Source: Spirochaetes bacterium ADurb.Bin110
GTDB lineage: Bacteria > Spirochaetota > Spirochaetia > Treponematales > Rectinemataceae
Direction: 5' to 3'
Length of the DNA stretch: 11,809 nucleotides
Assembly (NCBI GenBank): GCA_002070755.1
Contig: MWDY01000115.1
Coordinates: forward strand, 1-11,809
The position numbers were made by a program, and so were the translations under genes. Below are positions 1 through 6,654 of the stretch, in pieces. A model generated the notes under the pieces. It did no database searches. It saw only the letters and a program-made list of their open reading frames with translations, and was not told the origin of the DNA. Numbering within the stretch: position 1 is the stretch's first letter; the number at the start of each line of letters is the position of its first letter.

Positions 1-361
1 TGGCGAGCTCGCTAAGGGACACTTCGTTCCCCACTTGGAATGCAAGCAGCCGCACAATGTCTTGCAATTTATGCGAATTTCGAAGCTGTTCGAGCGCCAA
101 AATGTCCTTAAAAAGATAGCTGTTGCGTAGATTTATGAGATATTCAGTCTTTTCTGCGGCACTATCAAAGCCCAGCACCTTAGGATAGAGCCCAAAAACG
201 AGGTACGATTCGATCTCGCGATAAATATCCACCCATGCTCGTTCCTGTCTCAGCTCTAAAAGCGATATAGGGGAAGGCATCGATAGATGCTTCTACTTTT
301 CGCGAGCCAAGAATCGAAGCAAGTCACGATCCAATTCGTACATCCGAAGATTCCATTGCAT
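1..361 (-). pseudogene. DUF4143-type AAA ATPase, C-terminal part; apparently internally deleted, runs off the left edge
   Basis: On the minus strand an open frame from ATG 280-278 to the window edge encodes about 93 residues. It contains SYLVFGLYPKVL, EKTEYLINLRNSYLFKDIL and LLAFQVGNEVSLSEL, the recognisable core of DUF4143, the C-terminal domain of a widespread AAA-type ATPase family. Intact members have an N-terminal ATPase domain with a Walker A motif just before this region. Here the same frame upstream holds only 22 codons from ATG 361-359 (including MYELDRDLLRFLAREK, which resembles the N-terminal lead-in of such ATPases) and then a TAG stop at 295-293. No Walker A is present. The simplest reading is a relic that has lost its ATPase domain by deletion and carries a nonsense codon. 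The 22-codon segment is too short to assign firmly. The rest of the gene lies outside the window. Confidence 0.72.
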
Positions 362-397
362 AGAGTAAATATCGCACACTATCATAAAACTGTAGAT

Positions 398-431
398 AAA
401 CTGACCAAATTATGCCAAATTTAGTCAGTTT
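398..431. repeat. Palindrome upstream of the DUF4143 relic, possible operator
   Basis: The arms AAACTGACCAAATT (398-411) and AATTTAGTCAGTTT (418-431) are inverted repeats matching at 13 of 14 positions around a 6-base centre. The sequence lies about 40 bases upstream of the minus-strand ATG at 361. Read on the minus strand it overlaps a weak promoter-like pair: TTGTCA, a 19-base spacer, then CATAAT. It could be the operator of the original ATPase gene. It is not followed by a T-run on either side, so a terminator is less likely. No function is proven. Confidence 0.5.
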
Positions 432-560
432 GATGACAATTTTATAGAATTGCCAATTCAAGTCTGAAGTACAAAAAGGATAAATGTAGAAAAATGGCAT
501 TAGAGAATTTGGTAGGATGTGAATATCACACAGACATCCATACCGGAAGTCACAAATGAC

Positions 561-1012
561 ATGTCAGTTTTTGCAAGTCATGAGCAAGATCAGTTTCAGG
601 TTCTGATCTCGGGCAAACCATAAAAGTGAGGTATGGCTAGGACACTTGAGGAACATGTCTTTTATAGCTACAGAGAGATCGTAAGGAACCAGAAAGAGGG
701 CTACCATTTCGCCCATCATGCATACACTACAGCACAACAGCGTCGACTAAAACCAACCTTCAGTATAAAACGAGCGAATATAGAGTTAATGCATAAGGTT
801 TAGTAAAGGATTCTCAACGAGCACTCTTCCATCAGGGGAATAATGAACATCGAAAACGCCAGTCAGACAAATATAAACGAGTGGTTATATACAATCGGTG
901 CTTTATTGATGAATGTGCTCAAATTGTAAATTTGAAGAATAGCTTCGGTGACTGAGAGGAGATAATATCGAGAAAAGTTTTCTTTAATCTCCCTTTTCAA
1001 CCTCAGATTTAA
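561..1012 (+). pseudogene. IS30-family transposase relic with stops, a frame change and an internal deletion
   Basis: From ATG 561 one frame reads SHEQDQFQVLISGKP, then stops TAA 621-623 and TGA 627-629. In the same frame it continues with MARTLEEHVFYSYREIVRN and GYHFAHHAYTTAQQRRLKP up to TAG 801-803. This matches the IS30 N-terminal plan: a helix-turn-helix ending in REIxRN, then a YxxxxAxxxxxxRR segment. A second frame (797-955) reads KYKRVVIYNRCFIDECAQ and IVNLKNSFGD followed by TGA and EE. In IS30 transposases the equivalent is an IDERPxIV segment leading to FGDWE, so TGA 953-955 is one base from the tryptophan codon of the conserved GDWE. Some tens of codons between the two parts and the whole catalytic C-terminus are missing. 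Recognition is by motif memory only, and the ends of the element were not found. Confidence 0.7.
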
Positions 1013-1170
1013 AGTAGTCTCACTTAAAGAGCTTTAAAAGAGCTCAGATTGTTTGTTATCTTAAAACATTCATTAAACTTGAGCTTTTTATTTTGATTCT
1101 AATATATCCAAAAATTCAAAAAATATTGAATGCCTCATTTCTTTCTTATAATTAGCTTAGTACTATAAAT
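1013..1170. other. AT-rich gene-free stretch upstream of the operon promoter
   Basis: No plausible coding sequence on either strand. It holds a small inverted repeat, GAGCT (1029-1033) with AGCTC (1041-1045). An alternative pairing joins AGCTCA (1041-1046) to TGAGCT at about 1080-1085, which is followed by a T-rich run. That second arrangement could be a weak terminator of leftward-lying transcription, but its loop is over 30 bases. I assign it no function. Confidence 0.45.
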
Positions 1171-1173
1171 ATA

Positions 1174-1185
1174 GGGAACGTTCCC
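1174..1185. promoter_or_regulatory. Operator O1 for the LacI-family regulator
   Basis: GGGAACGTTCCC is a perfect 12-base palindrome with a central CG, the usual symmetry of LacI-family sites, where the hinge-helix leucine enters the central CpG step. It lies about 10 bases upstream of the -35 element. A second, imperfect copy starts 55 bases downstream (1229-1240), which supports specific recognition by the regulator encoded at 1244. Confidence 0.8.
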
Positions 1186-1194
1186 AATTATGAC

Positions 1195-1222
1195 TTGCAT
1201 CTTCAGAAAGGTGTGTTATAAT
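1195..1222 (+). promoter_or_regulatory. Sigma70-like promoter of the operon
   Basis: TTGCAT (1195-1200) and a perfect TATAAT (1217-1222) are separated by 16 bases. Transcription would begin near 1228-1230, on the first bases of operator O2 and about 15 bases before the regulator's ATG at 1244. The promoter sits between two operators, so binding of the regulator should repress it. Confidence 0.72.
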
Positions 1223-1228
1223 ACTAAT

Positions 1229-1240
1229 GGGAACGATACC
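1229..1240. promoter_or_regulatory. Operator O2, imperfect copy overlapping the transcription start
   Basis: GGGAACGATACC keeps the left half-site of O1 (GGGAACG) and a degenerate right half (ATACC in place of TTCCC), again centred on CG. Its centre is 55 bases from that of O1, close to five helical turns, which would suit cooperative binding or a small loop. It covers the predicted +1 and the leader of the regulator gene. Confidence 0.72.
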
Positions 1241-1243
1241 AAT

Positions 1244-2272
1244 ATGAATAAGCAAAAGATTAGTATTCATGAAGTGGCGCGTCTAGCAGGGGTCTCGAAA
1301 AGCACAGTCTCTAGAGTGATTTCGGAGAAGGGCGGATCTGTCAGCCAAGAGACAGCCAAGCGTGTACATACGGCAATCGATCAACTTGGGTATCGCAAGA
1401 ATATCGTAGCAGCAGGCTTAAGGACAAAGACAACATATATGGTCCTGCTCATGATTCCAGATGTAGCAAATCCATTCTGGTCAGAGATTGCGAGAGCGGT
1501 CCAAGATTCGCTCGAACCAGAAGGTTATTCGGTGGTTATCGGTAGCACTGATTTTAGTGAAGAGCGAGAAGCACGTTACTATGAGCTCGCTCGAATGTCT
1601 CGATTTGATGGGGTCATTCTTAATAGCGTTACTGATAATATCGATCTTATCAAGAATCTGGGTATACCCTCAGTCCTAATTGGTGAGCGAACTGCTGCAC
1701 AGCATATTGATACGGTAGGGACCGATACCCTTCAAGCAACCAAGATTGGCATGGAATACCTCTATGAAACAGGTCATAGAAAAATAGCCCTTGCAACTAG
1801 TGATCATGGTAGCGAGCGCTATCTTTCTCTTAGAGCACGAGCATATAAAGATTTTCTTCACGAAAAAGCTCTTATTTTTGATCCCTCTCTTCTATTCTCT
1901 GTGAATTTGAATGAAGAAGGTGGTAAGGAGCTAGCAAGAAAATTGCTCACCATCAATAACTGGAAAAATCAAATCGACAGCTTGTTCTGTGGCAATGACA
2001 TTGTTGCAATTTCTGCAATGAATGAGCTCAGGAAGTTTGGCATTATTGCGGGAGTGGATATTTCGATCATAGGTATGGATGATATCCCTGCATCTTCCCA
2101 GACATATCCTCCGCTGACAACCGTACGCAAGCCTCGCCAACTCATTGGTGTTGCTGCTGCACATTTATTGTTAAAACGGATCGCGAATCCGCAGGACTCA
2201 ACAGAAAAACATCTTTTCCCTGGTGAACTTGTGATCAGAGATAGCGTAATAAATAGAAGGAAAGGAAAATGA
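1244..2272 (+). CDS. LacI/GalR-family transcriptional repressor
   Basis: A 342-residue DNA-binding sugar sensor of normal family length. Residues 6-26 (ISIHEVARLAG, VSKSTVSRVI) form the helix-turn-helix. The hinge helix follows with LRTKT. From about residue 45 comes the two-lobed periplasmic-binding-protein fold: MVLLMIPDVANPFWSEIARA, then FDGVILNS, VGTDTLQATKIGMEYL, GHRKIALAT, FCGNDIVAISAM, SIIGMDD and PPLTTVRKP. The frame is open from an ATG at 1190, but that lies upstream of the TATAAT box. ATG 1244 starts right at the helix-turn-helix and leaves a leader of about 15 bases with only a weak GGGA ribosome site. The stop overlaps the next gene's start (ATGA, 2269-2272). Two operator-like palindromes flank its promoter, so it most likely represses its own operon until the transported ligand or a metabolite binds. 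The ligand cannot be read from the sequence. Confidence 0.95.
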   Translation: MNKQKISIHEVARLAGVSKSTVSRVISEKGGSVSQETAKRVHTAIDQLGYRKNIVAAGLRTKTTYMVLLMIPDVANPFWSEIARAVQDSLEPEGYSVVIGSTDFSEEREARYYELARMSRFDGVILNSVTDNIDLIKNLGIPSVLIGERTAAQHIDTVGTDTLQATKIGMEYLYETGHRKIALATSDHGSERYLSLRARAYKDFLHEKALIFDPSLLFSVNLNEEGGKELARKLLTINNWKNQIDSLFCGNDIVAISAMNELRKFGIIAGVDISIIGMDDIPASSQTYPPLTTVRKPRQLIGVAAAHLLLKRIANPQDSTEKHLFPGELVIRDSVINRRKGK

Positions 2273-3264
2273 AATCACGAGCAGACATTCTTGCACAACG
2301 AGAGATATTTGAATCAAGAGCTATTGGAGCTTTTATTGGGCTGGCAGTCGGAGACGCGGTTGGCGATCTTGGGAGAAATCAGGAATATCGTAATCGATAT
2401 GGTCTTATTACTCGTCTGTTTGAAGATGGAAAAAGCACCGATGATACCGAATTCGGTGTACTTACTGCACGTATGCTACTCGATGCCAAAGCAAATCTCA
2501 CACCCCAGAAAACTGCAAATGCATGGCGCCACTACATTCTTGAAAGAGGTGGAGCAAAGAAGAGAGCAGGGCGACCGCTTTATGGTGCAATAGAGAATCT
2601 CAGTCGCGGTATGGAACCGCCTCTATCTGGCAGATTCAATGTAATGAATATCGATGATGGTGCAGCGATGCGAGCAATACCACATGGCATTCTCTTTGCA
2701 GGAAATCCTTCGCGCGCTGCTGCTTCCGCAGTAGCTGATGCATGTGTTAGTCACGATGCCGATGGTATTTGGGCAGCGCAAGCTGTTGCTGCAGCGATAG
2801 CGGTAGCCATTGCAGATGGAACCACAGAAGAAATTGTACATACTGCGCGATCGATGTTGCCACTTGGGAGCTGGATTGCGCATGCAATGGACATTGCCAT
2901 GAGCATCTGCGAGCGCGCTCAAAATATAGAAGATGCATATGAGGACTTGCATATAAAGCTTTGGACTCCGGAGCATGCAACCGCTGCTGAAGCAATTCCT
3001 CAAGTGTTTGCAATTTTCAAGCTTTGCAATGGTGAGCCCCACCATAGTCTTCTTTGGAGCGCAAATTTTGGAAGGGATGCAGATACAATTTCTGGTCTGG
3101 TTTGCTCATTCTCAGGCGCGATGCATGGCGATACCGCTTTCCCAAATGAATGGATTGAAAGATTGAGAAAACCGTCTGGAACCTGTCTCGAATTTGCCAT
3201 GGAAGAAGATATTGTGCAGCTCGCAAAGGATTTAGTTGCTTTATCTTGCAGTCTAGAGGAATAA
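2269..3264 (+). CDS. ADP-ribosylglycohydrolase (ADPRH/DraG) family protein
   Basis: 331 residues, the usual length of a single-domain ADPRH-fold enzyme. These all-alpha proteins use a binuclear metal centre to hydrolyse N- or O-ribosyl bonds. Both metal-binding motifs are present: TDDT at residues 57-60, preceded by the GAFIGLAVGDAVGD helix (20-33), and GRDADT at 268-273, followed by a small-residue helix. SHDADG (161-166) matches the family's central SHxD motif. There is no signal peptide, so it is cytoplasmic. The start overlaps the regulator stop (ATGA), with GAAGG and AAAGGA upstream, so translational coupling is likely. Lying between a LacI regulator and a sugar-type transporter, it probably hydrolyses an imported small ribosyl or glycosyl compound rather than ADP-ribosylated protein. 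That role is inferred from context, and the substrate is unknown. Confidence 0.9.
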   Translation: MKSRADILAQREIFESRAIGAFIGLAVGDAVGDLGRNQEYRNRYGLITRLFEDGKSTDDTEFGVLTARMLLDAKANLTPQKTANAWRHYILERGGAKKRAGRPLYGAIENLSRGMEPPLSGRFNVMNIDDGAAMRAIPHGILFAGNPSRAAASAVADACVSHDADGIWAAQAVAAAIAVAIADGTTEEIVHTARSMLPLGSWIAHAMDIAMSICERAQNIEDAYEDLHIKLWTPEHATAAEAIPQVFAIFKLCNGEPHHSLLWSANFGRDADTISGLVCSFSGAMHGDTAFPNEWIERLRKPSGTCLEFAMEEDIVQLAKDLVALSCSLEE

Positions 3265-3268
3265 GAGT

Positions 3269-4159
3269 ATGCATTCGCTATCAAAGAAAAAAGATTGGGG
3301 CCTTGTACTTTTGCTTGCTCCCGCACTGATTTATTTCCTTGTATACCACATTATTCCCATTTTGGGGATGTCAATGGCTTTTCAGGATTATCGTATTATT
3401 GGCAAAAGCCCTTTTGTTGGACTTAAGCATTTTCGCATACTTTTTTCGTCACCGGCATTCTTCCAGGTCCTTCGCAACACCCTCATCATCAGCTTTATGA
3501 AAATTATATTGTATTTCCCCTTACCTATAATATTTGCACTTATGCTGAATGAGGTCCGTTCAGGATTTATTCGCAAATTTATTCAGTCCACGACCTATTT
3601 ACCCCACTTTCTCTCTTGGGTTGTTATTGCTGGTATATGGATAGCTTTTCTTTCACCTACAAATGGTGGGTTCAATCAACTTAGAGGATTTTTTGGGCTT
3701 CCGCCACACGATTACATGACAGACAAGTCTGCTATCCGATGGGTGCTGTTTGCTTCTGAGGCATGGCGCAGCATGGGATGGGACTCGATCATATACCTAG
3801 CTGCATTGATTGCGATCAGCCCAAGTCTCTATGAGTCTGCTGATCTAGATGGTGCAAGTACTTTGCAGAAAATGCGTTTTATTACACTTCCTGAGCTCCT
3901 TCCAACAATGGTGACTGTCTTTATTCTCAATATGGGCTTTTTTTTGAATGCAGGGTTCGATCAGGTTTTCAATATGATGAATGATTCTGTAATCAGTGTG
4001 ATAGATATCCTTGATACCTATGTGTACAGAATTGGCCTTGTCAATATGCAATATTCATTTTCAACAGCAGCGAGTCTTTTTAAGGGCGTTATCGGCCTTA
4101 TGTTAATTGTGTCTGCACATTGTGGATCAAAAAAAATAACTGGGAAAGGTTTATGGTAA
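3269..4159 (+). CDS. CUT1-type ABC transporter permease, LplB-like
   Basis: 296 residues with about six hydrophobic segments (near 11-33, 68-92, 112-130, 158-182, 212-232 and 266-284). The cytoplasmic EAA loop, which contacts the ATPase, reads LYESADLDGAS then FITLPELLP (about 188-212). The N-terminus (WGLVLLLAPALIYFLVYHIIP) and the C-terminal TGKGLW are typical of the LplB/YtcP-partner permeases that import oligosaccharides or other glycosides. AGAGGA at 3255-3260 lies 8 bases before the ATG, and the gap to the previous gene is 4 bases. It forms a heterodimeric channel with the next gene product. No ATP-binding subunit is encoded nearby, which is common for CUT1 systems that share an MsmX/MsiK-type ATPase encoded elsewhere. 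Confidence 0.94.
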   Translation: MHSLSKKKDWGLVLLLAPALIYFLVYHIIPILGMSMAFQDYRIIGKSPFVGLKHFRILFSSPAFFQVLRNTLIISFMKIILYFPLPIIFALMLNEVRSGFIRKFIQSTTYLPHFLSWVVIAGIWIAFLSPTNGGFNQLRGFFGLPPHDYMTDKSAIRWVLFASEAWRSMGWDSIIYLAALIAISPSLYESADLDGASTLQKMRFITLPELLPTMVTVFILNMGFFLNAGFDQVFNMMNDSVISVIDILDTYVYRIGLVNMQYSFSTAASLFKGVIGLMLIVSAHCGSKKITGKGLW

Positions 4160-5070
4160 AAGATAAATATCCCCCTAAAAAAGTGCGAATACCTCGAGCA
4201 GAGCTCTTTTCGAGATGGTGCTTTACAATCCTATTGCTATTGGCATCTATCTTGGTGCTTGTTCCGTTGCTCAATTTGCTTGCGCTTTCTCTTTCTGATC
4301 CTTCAAGAGTCTCAGAAGTTAGAGGACTTACAATAGTGCCTAAGGGCTTTTCGCTTATCAACTATAAGGTACTCTACGCAAACCCACTTTTTATGCGCAG
4401 TATTTTAAATTCAGTCTTTATCACCATTGTAGGAACAGCGCTGAATCTTATTGTGACTTCCATGGCAGCTTTTGCATTGACAAGACCTAAACTGCCATTT
4501 AAGCGCTTTTTCATGGTGCTTACTATTGTCATTATGATTCTCGAACCTCCTCTTGTTGCAGAATATCTTGTTATCAAAAAAATTGGGCTAATGGGCAGCT
4601 TATGGGCAGTTATCCTCTATAAAACTGTCAATGTGTATTATCTCATTATTATGATGCGATACTTTGAGGAAATTCCTTCTTCTCTTATAGAAGCTGCAGA
4701 AGTCGATGGTGCAACCAATATGACAATCCTAAGAAATATTGTATTTCCATTATCAAAATCTGCATTTGCAACAATAGGACTTTTCTACGGAGTTTTCCAT
4801 TGGAACGAATATTTTCGCGCAAGCATATATCTCACCGATCCAATGAAATATCCTCTTCAGCTTATTCTACGGCAATTTGTAGTACTTGATGATACTGCGT
4901 CGTTAATCGGTTCGGGAGCACTATATAGTTACAACGAAGCTGCAAGGCTTAGCTACAATGCACTACAAGCGAGTACCATCATTGTAGCAATTCTACCGGT
5001 TCTCATTATCTACCCTCTAGTCCTCAAATATTACACACGAGGAGTAATGGAGGGGGGAGTAAAAGAATAG
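4153..5070 (+). CDS. CUT1-type ABC transporter permease, LplC/YtcP-like
   Basis: 305 residues counted from ATG 4153. The first transmembrane segment is FTILLLLASILVLVPLLNLL (about 24-43). The EAA loop is SLIEAAEVDGATNMTILRNI followed by VFPL (about 177-200). The segment GVFHWNEYFRASIYLTD followed by YPLQLILR and the C-terminal GVMEGGVKE are hallmarks of the LplC subfamily. The frame is open from an ATG at 4120, but that would overlap the upstream gene by 40 bases. ATG 4153 has GGGA 7 bases upstream and overlaps the upstream stop by 7 bases (ATGGTAA). It pairs with the preceding permease. The hydrophilic region after NLLALSLSDP, up to the second membrane segment, is normal for this subfamily. 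Confidence 0.93.
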   Translation: MVKDKYPPKKVRIPRAELFSRWCFTILLLLASILVLVPLLNLLALSLSDPSRVSEVRGLTIVPKGFSLINYKVLYANPLFMRSILNSVFITIVGTALNLIVTSMAAFALTRPKLPFKRFFMVLTIVIMILEPPLVAEYLVIKKIGLMGSLWAVILYKTVNVYYLIIMMRYFEEIPSSLIEAAEVDGATNMTILRNIVFPLSKSAFATIGLFYGVFHWNEYFRASIYLTDPMKYPLQLILRQFVVLDDTASLIGSGALYSYNEAARLSYNALQASTIIVAILPVLIIYPLVLKYYTRGVMEGGVKE

Positions 5071-5079
5071 GAGGTTCTT

Positions 5080-6504
5080 ATGAAAAAGAACAAATCTATG
5101 TTAATGTTTGCTGTTGCAATAGCAATTCTCGGATGTGCAGTTGCGGGAGCACAACCAAAGGTTCGTTTGGTCCTTAAAGACCTCGATACAGATCCAAATA
5201 CACCACAGTTCATTCAACTTATCGAAAAGGGCATGGCTGCAGCGGGCACGCCTGTGAAGATCGAAGTAGTCAAGGTACCATCTGGTAGCTATGCGGAGAA
5301 GGTGAGCCTAATGATCACGTCGGGAGATATTCCAGACCTCATTTATTTCCAAGGCAGCGATGAGAAAATTGCCATGCAGGGCTTGCTTGAAGATTTAAGA
5401 CCATACGTGAACAAGTCGAAGTACATAAAGAATGTACTCGATCCTCATAGTAAAACAAGGCTTGAAAATTATCCTTACCTTGTATGGGTTGCTCCTCCAC
5501 GCGTACGCGTACCAGTGATAAGAAAAGATTGGTACGACTCGCTGCCTTCTGCAAAAGCGCTCGTTGCAAAACCTACTATAGATGCCTATTATGCGCTTTT
5601 CAAAGATCTCGTACAAAAGAAGGGTGCACAGTATGGCATTTCTATAACAGGCGCAACCAATGGTGCAGAAGAACTCGATTCCATTTTTGATGCAGCCTTT
5701 GGTATCACTTCTACTTGGATGAAGGGGAGCGATGGTCAGTGGGTTTATTGTAGAGTAACACCCAATGAAAAAGAAAAGCTTACATTTTATGCAAAGCTTT
5801 ATAAGGAAGGTCTACTTGATCCGGAATATCTGACCAAGAAATGGGACACAAAGGAGCAAGCGTTTTATGAAGGGAAGGCAGGAATGGTCGCTGGTGTCGC
5901 GCCATCAAGCGTTGATGTCTATGCAAATAAGATGATGAAAACCCAAAATACAACGATAGTTCCTCTCCCTCCCCCGACCGGTAAGTCGCAAGGTCTTGGG
6001 CCATTTGTGGATGTGATTAAGGAATCCCGTGGTTTTGCAATACCAGTTACTTCAAAGGTAAAAGATGTAGCGTTTGAAGTTTTGGACTTTATGTGGGGTC
6101 CCGCTGGTCTTAAGATTGCTAAGCTTGGTATTCCAGGTGTCCATTATATTGAGGAGCCAAATCGGTATGTATTGACAGACAGATATCCTGAATGGGTGAA
6201 TGGCTGGTTTGGCGATTCATTCAATGGTTTTAATCCTGATAAACCTCTTTCCCGTCCTATTATGACCGATGCTGCAGTAGAAGCAGGAAAGCTCGCGGTC
6301 ATGTATATGATGCCTGACAAAACATTCCTTATTCCAGAACAATATATTACAAATTGGGATGCGATGAGCAATCTCTACAAGGAATATGAAGCGGATATCA
6401 TTACTGGCAAAAAGCCAATCTCAGCATTCGATGAGTTTGCTCAAAAATGGAATCGAGCTGGCGGTACTGAATTGACGAAGTATGCCCAGACTGTGCTGAA
6501 ATAG
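5080..6504 (+). CDS. ABC transporter extracellular solute-binding protein, family 1 (LplA-like)
   Basis: 474 residues, the usual length for the binding protein of LplBC-type importers. The N-terminus is an export signal: MKKNK, a hydrophobic core to residue 18, then CAVAGAQP. Signal peptidase I cleavage after AGA (residue 24) fits well. A cysteine at 19 preceded by ILG could instead be a relaxed lipobox, so it may be a lipoprotein. The mature part has the family's VSLMITSGDIPDLIYF stretch, where SGDIPD is characteristic, and later EGKAGMVAG and VLDFMWGPAG. A perfect AGGAGG (5069-5074) lies 5 bases before the ATG, the strongest ribosome site in the cluster, as expected for a binding protein needed in excess over the permeases. 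The ligand is unknown. Sugar-like or glycoside ligands are typical of the family. Confidence 0.93.
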   Translation: MKKNKSMLMFAVAIAILGCAVAGAQPKVRLVLKDLDTDPNTPQFIQLIEKGMAAAGTPVKIEVVKVPSGSYAEKVSLMITSGDIPDLIYFQGSDEKIAMQGLLEDLRPYVNKSKYIKNVLDPHSKTRLENYPYLVWVAPPRVRVPVIRKDWYDSLPSAKALVAKPTIDAYYALFKDLVQKKGAQYGISITGATNGAEELDSIFDAAFGITSTWMKGSDGQWVYCRVTPNEKEKLTFYAKLYKEGLLDPEYLTKKWDTKEQAFYEGKAGMVAGVAPSSVDVYANKMMKTQNTTIVPLPPPTGKSQGLGPFVDVIKESRGFAIPVTSKVKDVAFEVLDFMWGPAGLKIAKLGIPGVHYIEEPNRYVLTDRYPEWVNGWFGDSFNGFNPDKPLSRPIMTDAAVEAGKLAVMYMMPDKTFLIPEQYITNWDAMSNLYKEYEADIITGKKPISAFDEFAQKWNRAGGTELTKYAQTVLK

Positions 6505-6565
6505 CACATCGTCATGTCCGATATAATGAAGAATCGTTTAACAGAATTGAGAGTATGAGTTTTGG

Positions 6566-6625
6566 GGCACAGGCATCGCCGCGATTGAGTAGCAAGAGCC
6601 AAAAAGCACGAAGATGCTCTGTGCC
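6566..6625 (+). promoter_or_regulatory. Intergenic hairpin between the binding-protein gene and the second ADPRH gene
   Basis: GGCACAGGCATC (6566-6577) pairs with GATGC, a bulged T, and CTGTGCC (6613-6625), giving 12 pairs with one bulged base around a 35-base loop. This is the only sizeable gap (150 bases) in the cluster. No T-run follows, so it is probably not a simple intrinsic terminator. A stem in this position often protects the 3' end of binding-protein mRNA and lowers expression of downstream genes. No convincing new promoter was seen in the gap. Confidence 0.65.
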
Positions 6626-6654
6626 GCTATTAAATAAGGCAGGTATCTACATTT

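Noticed and set aside
843..929. Short ORF starting MNIENASQTN
   Set aside because: 28 codons, and it runs out of frame with the transposase-like reading that explains the same bases better.
1190..1243. Upstream ATG adding 18 residues to the LacI-family protein
   Set aside because: It lies before the TATAAT box, and the extra residues precede the helix-turn-helix, which starts normally from ATG 1244.
4120..4152. Upstream ATG for the second permease
   Set aside because: It would overlap the first permease by 40 bases. ATG 4153 has a GGGA ribosome site at normal distance and gives a typical N-terminus.
6566..6625. Intrinsic terminator ending the operon after the binding-protein gene
   Set aside because: The stem is good, but the loop is 35 bases and the following sequence (GCTATTAAAT) lacks a T-run.
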